From: Labyrinthula sp. Ha | Taxonomy: Eukaryota > Sar > Bigyra > Labyrinthulida > Labyrinthulaceae | Length of the DNA: 64,000 bases | Reading direction: 5' to 3' | NCBI GenBank assembly: GCA_015227615.1 | Contig: JAALGZ010000011.1 | Span: forward strand, 1,240,001-1,304,000 | In this document: one piece after another, positions 1 through 11,600 of the stretch | How the letters are laid out: every line of letters starts with the position of its first letter | Numbering within the stretch: the first letter of the stretch is position 1 | The notes under the pieces: generated by a model | Databases searched by the model: none | Told to the model about the DNA's origin: nothing | The model's input: only the letters and a program-made list of their open reading frames with translations | Made by a program: the position numbers and the translations under genes

Positions 1-2
1 GT

Positions 3-491
3 CTGTTTTTTTGCGGGGATTGGTTTGAAGAACCATATTTTTTAATGTCCCCATTTTTGAAAGAGTCTAGTAGAGTAATTGGAAGAGAGAGTGAGGATGT
101 AGATCGAAAGAATGACGGATTAGTTCCGGTTCATCGACAAGCGTGTCCATTTGAAAAAGAAAATGCTACGTACTGTGTAAGAATAGAAAACGGGTTTGAT
201 CAGTTTCAAAGGGGGATCTGGTATTACCAAGATTTTAATCGCTTGGACCACCTGCAAGTTCTTCTTCGAAAACCTGGGTTAGACATTCTTAATGAGCCAT
301 ATATTTTATTCTCTGATCTAGCAGATCGCTTACAGTCTATTTCGAGACAAAATCAAGATTTCCAGGAGAAATCTAAGGTGTTTGATTTTAAGTGGTTCTT
401 TCTGTTTGTTTGCGTGTTTTTATTGATGGCCATGTGCAGTTTGCGAAAGAGGAAGTCTGCAAACCAGACTTTAGAAGAACCTTTGATATAG
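3..491 (+). CDS. C-terminal part of an unidentified single-pass membrane protein (5' end outside window)
   Basis: The frame is open from base 3 to a TAA/TAG-type stop at 491. Residues before the first ATG (base 45) read as ordinary protein, so the gene very probably begins upstream of the window. The visible part is a polar, probably lumenal or extracellular segment with Cys residues. One hydrophobic helix follows near the end (FFLFVCVFLLMAMC) and then a short basic tail ending EEPLI. That layout fits a type I or tail-anchored membrane protein. I recognise no family. It converges on the HECT ligase gene, with about 65 bp between the two stops. The ATG at 45 is an alternative start if the upstream openness is chance. 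Confidence 0.6.
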   Translation: MFFCGDWFEEPYFLMSPFLKESSRVIGRESEDVDRKNDGLVPVHRQACPFEKENATYCVRIENGFDQFQRGIWYYQDFNRLDHLQVLLRKPGLDILNEPYILFSDLADRLQSISRQNQDFQEKSKVFDFKWFFLFVCVFLLMAMCSLRKRKSANQTLEEPLI

Positions 492-556
492 AAAATTTGT
501 ATACAAACTAGACTTAGTAAATGTAAATATCGCCTTATGTACAAATGTTTCATGTT

Positions 557-3500
557 CTAATCAAGTGCAAAGTAATCTTGTCCTTCTTGTATAGCTTGCA
601 GCAGCTTTGATCTTAGTATTGATTTAGAACCATAACTGGGAAGTTTCAAATAAACTAGACAGGTTCCACAAGAGGGTAAAGGCATGCCCTCTCCCTCACC
701 AACAGTACGTTTTACTACTGTTAATTTAGGGTTTATCTGATCCCATCCACCAGGAGGAAGGCGGTTTGTCCCTGTGATAAACTTAAGAAAAAGTTGCTTG
801 TCTCTTGGAGATAAGTTAACCAAGACATCAACTAGATCTAGAATCTCCGGAGAGTCACGTTTATATCCATGTTTTGGGATTATATTTCGCTGCACCTCAT
901 CAAACTTCCAACTTAGAAGATCTGGGCTCGATGAGTTAGTAAATACAAGACGTAGCTCAGCAACCGTAAAAAGCGATAAAGGAGAATGTCGAGTCTTCCT
1001 TTTTCCTGTCTGCAATACCAAATCTATATTCTTTCTGACAACATGCAAATTTTCTTCGACTGAATGAATAAAAACTTCTGATACTAAGCTTTGGAGGTAC
1101 TCCTCTAGATTATTTACTGTAACTGGTTCAGGGTCCTTTCCTTTCAAGTGTTGGGTGTCACCTAGGCGGTATTCCCTGCTCTTCGTATCATACCGAAAAG
1201 ATAAACACAGATTCTTAATTTCTTTCTTAAGTGCCTTTCTATCTTTTTTCTTGCTTCCATGAATCTTTTTTCCTAATTCCTTTTTTCGTATTAACAGAGA
1301 ATAAAGGTACTTCAATGACTGCCATAAAATCGGGTCTAGAGTTCGAAGGCTCAATAACACTCGTATAAAACGTGATCTTTCATTTTTAGTGGACTGAAGT
1401 AGATACAAAAAGGTTTCACTGATGGGAAGATCAACAGAGAGTTTTTTTCTTAAACTCAAGCCAAGAAGTCGACCAGTTGCAACCCAAAAATAACTTTGAT
1501 TCTTGTCATCTAATGGTTCAGGGAAAAGGTGAATCTTTGCATTCTGATTATCAGTTCCACGAAATCCTTTCACTATAACTTCTGAATCTGGGTTAATGAT
1601 CTGTGCTGAAGTGTTAGAGAAGAATTCTGTAGTCGGCCCTAGACCATAACCAGCTTCTCCTTGAAATTGAACCATTAGCTTTCCCAAGCTTTCAAAAGTA
1701 ATACTCTTACCAAAGGCCGTGTACTGCGGGCTACTTTCATTACCAGTTTTGCATGCAAGCAGAAACAAGATTAAACTTTTCAGACTATCTTCGCGAGAAA
1801 CAATTACTCTGCGTTTTCGCTCCAGTGGAATTCTCAAGTCCTCATAAAAGTGATGCGACCTAACAGGTATACCATTGCTTGAGACAACAGATGCCGTTCT
1901 TTGAGGGATGATATGAAGTTGACGCGAGTCGGATCTCGCTATCAAATGGTGACCGGATGATCGTTGGGCTTCTAATCTTTTATTAATAAAGCACTGCAGT
2001 GCATTCAATGCCAGTTGCTTGCCTTTTACGCGCAAGTGAAACATCACTTCTCTCACATTAAAAGGAAGTATAGTTCTGTAGCATTCAAGGTCTTCTTCGC
2101 TTTCTGCATATATAGGTGTCACCTCAGTAGCAAGTAAAAATGGATTGGCAAACTTTCGTAGAAAGTAATGAGTGTCAATGGGCGGTTCAGAAAATATACT
2201 TCCAACATCAAAGGCGTGCTCTAAGTTAGGCTGTAAGGCGGACAGAAGTTGCAGAAATTTAATTGTATGCTTCTTCCCTTTTGCAAATATAGAGTTATAA
2301 CACCGTTCCTTCGACTGTTCTTGTTCTTGTTTTAGATCAAGTATTCGCTCAATAGTCCAAATTGCCCTCTCAACATCAATAACATCTCCGATAAACTTAA
2401 TACCGCTTTTTGAGGAAGGTTTAAACAGGGTGCCAAAAATATCAAAATTATTTTTCAGAATTGTAAATACCTCTGAGTTTATTTTCCTGTTGAGCAATTC
2501 TGATGTGCTGTCCCTGAAAGACGAGTGCCCCAACCTAATCTTTCCTTTAAAGGACTTGTTAAACGTAACTACTGGCTTAATACCAGGCCCAACATAGTTC
2601 ACCTTATGAAACACTTTAAACCTCTCAGTAAACACACCATTCTTGACAATATCTAAACTGAACCATTGCTTCTCGGCATTAATTTCGATAATAAAGCCCA
2701 AGACGTCGTACTCCACGAGTTGAAAAAAGCGTTTCCTTGAAGCACTGTTTGCCGTAGCAGATGTACTTGTTTTCGCCCATAGTTTCTTTCGCCAAATATC
2801 GATAGCAAAGGAAAACATGTCATCGCCAACCCCACACCCTTCGTTGGTGTCACCTTCAAAAGGAAGCATAGCTACCCCAACCTGTGCTAACCCATGCTTC
2901 ACAATTTCAAGTTCAAAATAATACTTACCGGTTTGACTTAGGATGCATTGCTGGAGAGATATACTTGGAAAATTGGTCAATCCTTGGCAAACCGGAGCCG
3001 AATCAAGCTCTTGTACAAACAGATTTCGAACTTCATGATGTACTGTCCGAAACTCATCCCGCTCAATTTTTTGTAAGATATCCACAGTTGAAGTATGGTG
3101 GTTTGCAGAACTACGACGTCTTAGTAAGAGTTCCCTATAATCATCTTCAAGAGACGCATCCTCCATTTCTTCAAGGGCACGCTCAAGCTCTCTAGAATTT
3201 CGACGAAGTGTCACTTCATCTTCATCATCACTTAGTTCACCGTAGCCATCTTCGTCTGAGTAAACTGTATCTGCCTCGTAATTTTCTGCATGCCCTGCAA
3301 TGATTTGTTCCAGGTCAGGACTTTCGCAGGAATCATTTCGGGTGCATTTTAATAAGCGGCACGATCCACTTAGAGAATATATTCTTGAACCCAGTTGAAG
3401 CTGAATAAGGAATTCCTTCAATAACAGAGAATCCAGTTGGAGCTCAAATTCTATGTCGACCCCACTCTTTGTGAAATATGAGGAAATTGAGTTTCTCGTC

Positions 3501-6500
3501 TCTAACCCTTCATATACCGCTTTAAAAATGGTGCAAGAGGAATTATCAGTTTGTTCGTAGAAGTTAAGCCCAAGCTCTATGGGCCACTTAACACTAGTAC
3601 TACTTTTCCTGGGGGTCTTTTCCTTTTGCTGAATGGCTTTCAGGAATGCTTCATCAGAGAGGTCTTGTTTTGTGAAGTCCATCGCTGGGGCAAACGGATC
3701 TGCAAACCTGTAATCATCAGGCAAACCAACATTCAAGAAACTTAGCCTTTCCACGTTGTTTGGCGACGAATAAGACAGCGTAGATGACATATCATCGGCA
3801 CTCATCAATTCCGTATCCTCCATATAAGACAGGCTGTTCTTTACAAGAAGATCACAACTTGTTTCCAGAGCTTTAGACAACGTTTGATGTACAAGGTTTG
3901 GCTCTAGCTCTCTGAAAGTGCAACTTTCCGGAATGGCTTCTTCCTTCGGCCATGTCAGCCTAAAAGAATCAATTCTATCGTGTATCTTTGTAGTGATGAA
4001 ATCACTTCCAACCCTACGCAAAGTTGTTCCAAACAAATCAACTTCTAGATCGTATTCAAATACTTCTTTTGCACCCTCTGCCCTCTCTTCTATAGTTAGA
4101 GCCATGCTTCCTTCATCGTAATATGATGTTTTTTCTTCTGTTTCTTGGTTCCTGCGGCCATAGACTACACTACTAAGTACCTGCGGGGGGATTATGTGAC
4201 AGCTTACAAACACAAAGCCCAGAGATGGCAAAGCTTCCTGATCTTTCTTTTTCTTCTTTGATTTTTTTCGCTTTCGATATCTCTTTTTTATTAATTCTCT
4301 TGCAGTTTCTCTGTTACGGCCAAGATTATATAATGCAGATCTTCCAGGTCTATAGTCCTTTCGAAGCGTGTCAATATTGAATAAGACATAAACTCGCTGG
4401 CCAACTGATAACTCCTTAACTTCATCTCTCCGCAGAGGGAAGCCTCTAAAGCTGCGTCTTAGTTCTTCTGGTGAATCGATATCGGTAAAATCTATGCTAT
4501 TGTAGATTTTCCCTAGATTTAAAGGCTTCAAGTGCTGGTCGCCAAAAATAAGATTTTTGAGCTTCGTATAGATAGAGTCCGATAAATCAACCTTTTCTAC
4601 CTCCTTTAAAGTAAACATTTTTCCTTCCTGAACTTTTTGTACGAACAATTCATCCACTAAGATACTTTCACCAAAGTATTCCGTCAATTCTGCTTCAAGA
4701 TTCTCGCCAACAGTAAGCAGTACATCAGAAGTGTTAGGTTCACCTAAAGGATGAAGTACTACAACAGAGAACATATTTGCACGTTGATTTTGGTTCACCT
4801 TAGACCTTGATATCGTGCTTCTAGAGTTTGAATATGAATAAAGTTTCTTCATGACAACTAGTTTTCGAAACGTACTCACCCCAGATTCAAGATCTTTCAA
4901 CGACAAGACAAATAGTAACGCCCCGATTTCTACCTTCGATAAAAGAGTTTTACACCTATCCATAAACAAGGCCTTGTTTGCAACAATGAAAGAGGGCTGG
5001 AGGCACAGTGTATCTATGTCAAGTACTCTTGGGCTGTTTAGCTCATACTGTAATACATTACGAGTAAAAACGGTGCTGTTAACGTTGAACTGAGTTGGCT
5101 TATATACGGAGTTGACTGCACCTGCAAGACACCAAAGGTCAGCCTGAGGTGGTGTCTTGTTCTCCAATTTAGGAGATACTACCAACACGTCAAAACAGCC
5201 TTTAAACCCATACCTTACAACCTGAGTAGTTGCACCTCCCAGTGTATCAAAAAATAGAACAATTAGTCCATTAAACTCTTTGTTCTGGATATTCTTCAAC
5301 ATGTTGAACTTGTTATGGCAAAGATGGGAATCACCAACAACCCCTAATTCAGGATGAAGTGTGACTTTTTCTAGGATGATACCCTTTATTTTGCCGGTGT
5401 TTTTTTGAAAGTTAATTTTCTTGCCATTGGACGGAACAACATAGGAGTACTTTCCTTCTATTATATCACAAAAAATGGATCCATCCGAGACTACAGAGCT
5501 TTTTCGTTTCTTAAGTCTTTTGCATCTTCCTTTGTTATACAAACTTCCACCTTGGCTTGCAAAAAACGAAAATGGATTGTACCGAAAGGAGTGTCCTAGA
5601 AGGACCTCATCCCCAACTTTAAGGTCATCAATAGATGCATACTTGTCGCCCCCAATAACTGTTTCATTGCTCGCAGTATTTGTGGCAAAAAAATTATCTC
5701 TGTCAAGAGAATTGTACTTAGTTTCTAAATGGGACTTAAAACTCTTCCAAAGAACTTCAGTAACTGTGCTTTTCTCGACTAAGGGTTCTGTACTAACCTT
5801 CATTGAAAACTTCTTAAATTCTTCAATCACAGAAGGGTGATACTTTTCTAGCCCAAAATGTTTTGTTAAAAAGGACAAAGTTTTGTTTGAAGGATGGAAA
5901 TTTAATGTCATACTTTCATGCAGGTAATGAATGTCAGAGAGGTTATTTTGAGAACTCTCCAATTTTGAAATGCTTTTTTCAGATTCACTCCATGCTTCTT
6001 TTAACACATAATAAACATATAAAGATCGAAGTAATTCAACACTGCGATTCTTGTTTGAAGTGGAGCCTGAACTTGATGTGTGCACAGACGGATTTATATC
6101 AGCTTCAAATAAGTAATAAAGTCTATATGTGATCAGCTCATGAAAGTCGTGTATTTCTTTAGAAGCAAGTGACTCGAAAAAACTTACAACAAAAGAATTC
6201 TTAACCAGAGCAGCAACAGTAACTTCAGCTTTTCCGCTACTAGCTTCCACAGCTTCTGAGAATGCTTCTAAAATCTGCCAGACTTGGGCAAACTTTTCTG
6301 TCTCTTCTTCATAAAAGTCAGCAATTAAACGTTTTTCAAATTTAGGTAGTTTTCGTTTCCTACTAAGATTGGGCAAGGGACTTTTATTGAAGTAGTTCTC
6401 AAAAATCAGAGTTTCAGGAAGCTGAAAATCATTTTCAGTTTTATTATTCCTTTGGTTTAATAAGTAAAGTGAAGCCGAGCTTCTAACTCGTTTGCCCTGT

Positions 6501-8617
6501 AGAATATTATACACTCCGTTCCTTCGAAATACATTTTCTACAATAGCACCAGTGCTAAAAGAGTTGTACTTAAACTTCAACAAAGCAAGAACTTCTACAA
6601 ACTTCTTGTATATGAGAGTAAGTGGATTATTTTGTTCTTTGCTCAACTTTTTGATCCCATCGAAGGAAAAAAACATGCGTATAACACGTTCATACTTTCT
6701 AAAATTAGTTTCCGCCAGTTCATTAACTTCAGCTTCCGTAATAAAAAGAACAATTTTAGAAATAATTTCAATGCAAACTAGTTTCACGTCCAAGCTTGGT
6801 TTAGTTTCAAAATAGAATACAGCTAAATGTAGAAAATTCGCACCAAAAGTTGTCAAACTACCCATATTTTCATCAAGATATTTTTTGTATGAAATAGAAT
6901 CTACCGTTTTCCATCCGTCACTGTATTTCTCACTCATGAAATGAGAAAAAACTGCTTTGATCGAATCAGGTGCTTTACTGCAGTCTTCACTTTTTTTAAG
7001 CCCAGAGTTAGCAGCAGCGGAAAACATCTCCGCGCACCTTTGCCTTTTTTCCTGTATCTTTGGATTCTCTATATAACATAAATCACACCTCTGAGATGTT
7101 AAGGGATTTTTAGTATCACAGGATGAACATGTCCACGTAAGAATTTCTGTACTAGGTTTTTTCTGTTTCACTTCCTTACGTTTTTGCTTAATTGAAACCA
7201 AAGTTTGTTTTAAGCTTTTTGTATCAGACATAACCTCTTCGTAAGAAAATGAAGGGACTAAATTATTGATTAACCTGAGAATATTTGAGACTTGTTCACC
7301 TTCTTTATAAATTTTCGCAAATAATTCCCTTGATTTCTCTATTTCGTCTGTCTTCAAAAGACTTCCAAACGAATTTTCCTTAGCCTTCGTTCGATGCAAA
7401 TGTGAGGAAATAATCTCTATGATACCATTTTCAAGCAAATGTTTTACAAGAGAAGGAAAAAAAGGACAAGCCAATGAAAAAACTTTGAGCAACTTTGAAA
7501 CTGTAGTTTCCTCCAAAAGTCCACTTTGAATAAATTCTGTCATTCTTGTAATTGTTTCTTCTTGAAACAAAATATTCAATGCGAAAATTGAAGACGATTT
7601 AAAAATATCAGAGTCTGATTTACGTTTCCGTCCTTCCAACAAGACTAAAAACTGTTCACCCAGGTAACAAAAAATATCCGCAATTTGAGACATAAATGGT
7701 TCGACAAAGCAGCTTGGAGACAGAATTGTCTCCTTCAATGTTTCAAGAGATCTAATTACTTTAGTTGCCACATCAATGTATTTCTTCTCAGCTTCTAGCT
7801 TCTTCTTCCCTGAAATTTTATCGGTAAGAACTTTAACTATTTTACTCGCAATAAAAGTCTTTTGTAGGATTTGACTAAAATTTGCCAAACTTTGTTTTTT
7901 TAAAGATTCATCAAAAAGTTCAAAGAAATAAATATTCGCAATGAAAAGATTTTGACGCAGAATATGATCCCAAACAAACTGAAAAACAGACGAAGAAAGA
8001 AGTTTCATCAATCGTATTATTTCTTCAGCAACTTCAACACTTATAAAATCAGCAGTTAAAAGATGAAAACCAATGGACAGCAGAGAAAAAGGACAAATTT
8101 CCTCATCTCCATCTTTGCTTAAATCCAATTCTAAGGCAGGTGCGCTTCTTTCACTTGAAATAATCAACGTTTGGTTGAAAGCAGATAATGACGTTAAAGG
8201 AACTGAAGTATTAAAAAAACTGGATTTCGGTGTCTTTGATCTTGCTGAAAACTTTGGGATGCAGACAATTAACTTTGCGACACTGGGTTCTATGTCAAGA
8301 ATTGCATTGACCGCCCTAAAACATAGCAGAATAACAGATGAAACTGTCTCTTCTGAGAATAATTCCTGGTTCAATGTTTTTTTTTGCTTCTTTGTATTTT
8401 TTTCAAAGTGAAGATTCTCATTTAGACTCGATCTCTGGTACAGTAGATTTGTTATTGTAGGAACGAGGGTTATTACACGGGAAACTTGAACATTAGGATC
8501 GAGCATGAGGTAATCCAAAAGTTCTAGTAATGTTTCTGACAAGGTTTGCTCAGAAACTTTGTTAGAGCGTAGTGTTTGACCGATGGAGATCAGCTTTTCT
8601 GACAAGCTTTCACTCAT
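557..8617 (-). CDS. Giant HECT-type E3 ubiquitin ligase (TRIP12/UPL3-like C-lobe) with RanBP2 zinc finger and SPRY domain
   Basis: This is a single uninterrupted frame of 2,686 codons starting at an ATG. A HECT ligase takes ubiquitin from an E2 onto a cysteine and passes it to a substrate lysine. The C-terminal ~410 residues are the HECT domain. The last part has the family pattern TGTNRLPPGGW, then LTVVKR, then GTCLVYLKLPSYGS. By alignment with TRIP12/UPL3 the catalytic residue is Cys2653 (codon 659-661), with EGQDYFALD as the tail. A RanBP2-type zinc finger (WTCSSCDTKNP...CDLC) lies near residue 495. A SPRY-like domain spans about 1890-2030, after an acidic stretch near 1795. A lysine-rich run lies near 1460. 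The N-terminal ~450 residues look helical, as armadillo-type repeats do, but I cannot prove that. The zinc-finger and SPRY combination is not that of standard TRIP12, so substrates cannot be inferred. It is one of the largest intronless genes one would expect here. Confidence 0.93.
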   Translation of the reverse strand: MSESLSEKLISIGQTLRSNKVSEQTLSETLLELLDYLMLDPNVQVSRVITLVPTITNLLYQRSSLNENLHFEKNTKKQKKTLNQELFSEETVSSVILLCFRAVNAILDIEPSVAKLIVCIPKFSARSKTPKSSFFNTSVPLTSLSAFNQTLIISSERSAPALELDLSKDGDEEICPFSLLSIGFHLLTADFISVEVAEEIIRLMKLLSSSVFQFVWDHILRQNLFIANIYFFELFDESLKKQSLANFSQILQKTFIASKIVKVLTDKISGKKKLEAEKKYIDVATKVIRSLETLKETILSPSCFVEPFMSQIADIFCYLGEQFLVLLEGRKRKSDSDIFKSSSIFALNILFQEETITRMTEFIQSGLLEETTVSKLLKVFSLACPFFPSLVKHLLENGIIEIISSHLHRTKAKENSFGSLLKTDEIEKSRELFAKIYKEGEQVSNILRLINNLVPSFSYEEVMSDTKSLKQTLVSIKQKRKEVKQKKPSTEILTWTCSSCDTKNPLTSQRCDLCYIENPKIQEKRQRCAEMFSAAANSGLKKSEDCSKAPDSIKAVFSHFMSEKYSDGWKTVDSISYKKYLDENMGSLTTFGANFLHLAVFYFETKPSLDVKLVCIEIISKIVLFITEAEVNELAETNFRKYERVIRMFFSFDGIKKLSKEQNNPLTLIYKKFVEVLALLKFKYNSFSTGAIVENVFRRNGVYNILQGKRVRSSASLYLLNQRNNKTENDFQLPETLIFENYFNKSPLPNLSRKRKLPKFEKRLIADFYEEETEKFAQVWQILEAFSEAVEASSGKAEVTVAALVKNSFVVSFFESLASKEIHDFHELITYRLYYLFEADINPSVHTSSSGSTSNKNRSVELLRSLYVYYVLKEAWSESEKSISKLESSQNNLSDIHYLHESMTLNFHPSNKTLSFLTKHFGLEKYHPSVIEEFKKFSMKVSTEPLVEKSTVTEVLWKSFKSHLETKYNSLDRDNFFATNTASNETVIGGDKYASIDDLKVGDEVLLGHSFRYNPFSFFASQGGSLYNKGRCKRLKKRKSSVVSDGSIFCDIIEGKYSYVVPSNGKKINFQKNTGKIKGIILEKVTLHPELGVVGDSHLCHNKFNMLKNIQNKEFNGLIVLFFDTLGGATTQVVRYGFKGCFDVLVVSPKLENKTPPQADLWCLAGAVNSVYKPTQFNVNSTVFTRNVLQYELNSPRVLDIDTLCLQPSFIVANKALFMDRCKTLLSKVEIGALLFVLSLKDLESGVSTFRKLVVMKKLYSYSNSRSTISRSKVNQNQRANMFSVVVLHPLGEPNTSDVLLTVGENLEAELTEYFGESILVDELFVQKVQEGKMFTLKEVEKVDLSDSIYTKLKNLIFGDQHLKPLNLGKIYNSIDFTDIDSPEELRRSFRGFPLRRDEVKELSVGQRVYVLFNIDTLRKDYRPGRSALYNLGRNRETARELIKKRYRKRKKSKKKKKDQEALPSLGFVFVSCHIIPPQVLSSVVYGRRNQETEEKTSYYDEGSMALTIEERAEGAKEVFEYDLEVDLFGTTLRRVGSDFITTKIHDRIDSFRLTWPKEEAIPESCTFRELEPNLVHQTLSKALETSCDLLVKNSLSYMEDTELMSADDMSSTLSYSSPNNVERLSFLNVGLPDDYRFADPFAPAMDFTKQDLSDEAFLKAIQQKEKTPRKSSTSVKWPIELGLNFYEQTDNSSCTIFKAVYEGLETRNSISSYFTKSGVDIEFELQLDSLLLKEFLIQLQLGSRIYSLSGSCRLLKCTRNDSCESPDLEQIIAGHAENYEADTVYSDEDGYGELSDDEDEVTLRRNSRELERALEEMEDASLEDDYRELLLRRRSSANHHTSTVDILQKIERDEFRTVHHEVRNLFVQELDSAPVCQGLTNFPSISLQQCILSQTGKYYFELEIVKHGLAQVGVAMLPFEGDTNEGCGVGDDMFSFAIDIWRKKLWAKTSTSATANSASRKRFFQLVEYDVLGFIIEINAEKQWFSLDIVKNGVFTERFKVFHKVNYVGPGIKPVVTFNKSFKGKIRLGHSSFRDSTSELLNRKINSEVFTILKNNFDIFGTLFKPSSKSGIKFIGDVIDVERAIWTIERILDLKQEQEQSKERCYNSIFAKGKKHTIKFLQLLSALQPNLEHAFDVGSIFSEPPIDTHYFLRKFANPFLLATEVTPIYAESEEDLECYRTILPFNVREVMFHLRVKGKQLALNALQCFINKRLEAQRSSGHHLIARSDSRQLHIIPQRTASVVSSNGIPVRSHHFYEDLRIPLERKRRVIVSREDSLKSLILFLLACKTGNESSPQYTAFGKSITFESLGKLMVQFQGEAGYGLGPTTEFFSNTSAQIINPDSEVIVKGFRGTDNQNAKIHLFPEPLDDKNQSYFWVATGRLLGLSLRKKLSVDLPISETFLYLLQSTKNERSRFIRVLLSLRTLDPILWQSLKYLYSLLIRKKELGKKIHGSKKKDRKALKKEIKNLCLSFRYDTKSREYRLGDTQHLKGKDPEPVTVNNLEEYLQSLVSEVFIHSVEENLHVVRKNIDLVLQTGKRKTRHSPLSLFTVAELRLVFTNSSSPDLLSWKFDEVQRNIIPKHGYKRDSPEILDLVDVLVNLSPRDKQLFLKFITGTNRLPPGGWDQINPKLTVVKRTVGEGEGMPLPSCGTCLVYLKLPSYGSKSILRSKLLQAIQEGQDYFALD

Positions 8618-11600
8618 GTCTTTTATGCTACACTTAATTATGGGTAGTTTCCATTTAAAGAGATTTTGGGTAGTTTCTCATTCTTTCCAAATTTGGTCTA
8701 CCGGGAAATTTTCTTTGTAGAATGGAAGACAGTATTTCCCTTACATTTTCCTATAAAAGACAATTCAAGTAGTTATATTCTTTGGATTGAAAAATATATT
8801 TGATTGGCTTAAGCTTTATCCTAATTCCCAACCACGATGCCTTAACCTGGTTGACAACCCTAAGCTCTCAGACTAGAATAAAAAAAGTCAAAGCAGAACC
8901 TTGATAAATATGAATATATAATCAGCAAAAAACTTCATGTAGTTTTTATTCATTTAATTTTGTCATAATGTTAATTATTGATGGTTAAACGTCAATAAAA
9001 AGAATGAGAGTATACACTTAATCACAACCTACAGGTCAAACTACAGATACGAACAGCTTATTTAATATATGAGAAAATTTGAAATATTTTTTTGAAACAG
9101 AAATATTAGTGTAAAAACGAATTGTATTATTTATAAGAATTTTAATAACTTAAGGAATAAATTGAAATAATGCTGTTACCTTGCAATAGAGACTTAGAGC
9201 GGACTTGTCCTAGCGCTTTACTTTCAAAAGGAGTGCTGTCCGGCAAATATGTAAGCAGTCAAGAAATTTTTAAGATCTGATATCTATTGCTCAAATTATT
9301 TCTTAGTTATTTATAAGACGAGAATCTAGTGCTAGAGCAGTTTCTTCTCCTTAGAACTTCAGTAAGTAGAAGCCTATCCAATGGCTGGGGCAAAACTGGA
9401 GTATATAGTTAGAGAATCAGGGGTGCCAGTTTCATACCTTAAATTATAATCAATTTGATATTAAGGTATTATCCTTTAATTTTAAATGAAAATGAAAAGC
9501 AATTCCTATCTGGTAACATATTATTGTTAGAATTTCTATACGCTCTTGCACTTTAGTGCAGATGGTTAGAGAGAAACAGAAATAACATCTTATCTCGCTA
9601 TTGTGACAAAATTCCACCTTGCATTATTTATATTTGGCATGTCTTAGTGAAATAAGCTACAGAACCTAACCAATTGCTTGTAATCATTATTTGTCAGTCA
9701 TTCTATTCAAGACCACCTATTGTGATTGGTCACCTAGCCCTGTGACCCACGTGGCCGTGAACTTATCAATGAAAAAAGCAAAAATGAAAACTTTAAAACA
9801 AAAAAAAACAAAAAACTTTGCCTGAGCAATAATAAGAGTTTGAAATGGCTTAAATGATAAATAAATATAAAGCAAAATTACTGGATTTTATCCCGAATGT
9901 CGACACCAAAGATAATGCTACGAGTTGTTGATAATGTTCTAGGCACCTATCTTGATTGGAGTTAGATATTATGCCACAACTTTCAGAAGAGAGACACAAA
10001 GAATTTTTAGTATTAAATAATTAATTTAAATTAGTTGTAATTCAATTATATCTACTAGTAAACTTTGTTCTTTACTGAAAATATAACATTTTATTGAAGG
10101 CTCATGAGTGTGCTATGAGGTGAAGTTAATTCAATACGTTGAGCCAGAAGATAAAACCAATCCAGCTGAGGAAAGATGTCTTTACGAAAAGAAAAAGGGT
10201 CGCTAAAAGGAACCAGGTATCTAACTCCAGTAGACCTAAAATAATTATTATAAGAGCTACCACAAATCGTTCGGTCCTTGATGTTTCTAGAAGTTTCTTG
10301 CCTAGAAGAGAAGTATGAAAAGATAGGTAAGACAAGTGAAACATCAAAGACCCTAACATTAAGACTTTATTTAACACCCAAAATATTTCTTAGAATGATG
10401 CTATTCACTTGAGATATACTTCTAAATACTGCGTAGGGAAGCAAAGATTCAATGGATTAATTTTTCATTAACCACTAAGTACAAAGATAAAAGATTCTTG
10501 CTCTGACTTGATGCAGATCGATAAGGCACATGTCTTTTTATATGATATCTCTCTATAAATGTTTATTATTGTGCCACATATCTTAGCTCAAACTGTGAAT
10601 ATCAGTTGTAGATTAATGGAAGCATAAAAAAAAATAAGTACTACACGTTTTAAGGACATTCGACTAGGATCGCCTGGAGTTATTGTGACAGATGGTTCAC
10701 TTTTCGCTCTAAATCTGCTCAGGTGCTTGGAAAGGTTCATATAAAGTATTTATAGCACCTTGCAACACCCTTTGTAGGGCCAGAAAAGTTATAAGTGATA
10801 GACTCCATTTAGAAGCTCGTGTTGAATTTAAGGGCAACTATCCTCGATTTTTCCCCAATATTGAGAGTTCTGGATGCAACCTTCAAGAATATGATTGAAG
10901 CTTTTTCCAATATTGAACAGCAAAGCTAGCTAAGAACATTAAAAACAGCCAAAATAGTTTGTGCTAGGTACATATTAGAAAAAACACAGTTTACCATACA
11001 TGCAGTCAGTTTTTTTCGATACTTTTTCTTTGGGATCATATTACATATACAACTTTCACAGAAACTAAAGTCCTAGATACTCAATAACCTTGTTGCATAT
11101 AACCGGATGAATTTTTTATTATAACAAATCTAGATTGAAAGGGATGAAGAGCTTCATTGTCTAAGGTAGTGATATTTATGAACAAGTTTATCCTATGCTG
11201 ATTGATTAACCCCAGCGTTTTAATCGAATTCGATAGACACAAGATTAGCTTCGTTTTCGTAAAGAAAGTTAGCGGATTATCTCCACGTTCTCTCATTGGG
11301 AACAAAATCAAATATTTTTGCTATTGCACAAATGCACTCCTCAAACATGGTTGAAAATAATTATATCATGAAGTCATTCTGCATAATTGTGCATCAACCA
11401 TGGGTTACAGCATCTCAGAAAGGTTTTTTTTTTAAGATGAGATTTCCAGGATCATTTACTTTATGAAGTAACAATGGTAGATCTTTGAAGAGTAACAAGT
11501 ATGGAAACCAGTATTCCAAGAGTTTAATGGCAGAGCTCAAAGTTTTGTTCATAAAAAGATCCTTATTAAGCCAACAATCTTAAAATTTGTGTTGTTCATT

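Noticed and set aside
10126-10377. Small hydrophobic membrane protein on the minus strand
   Set aside because: T-rich DNA read antisense gives hydrophobic frames by chance; no start context, family or neighbour supports it.
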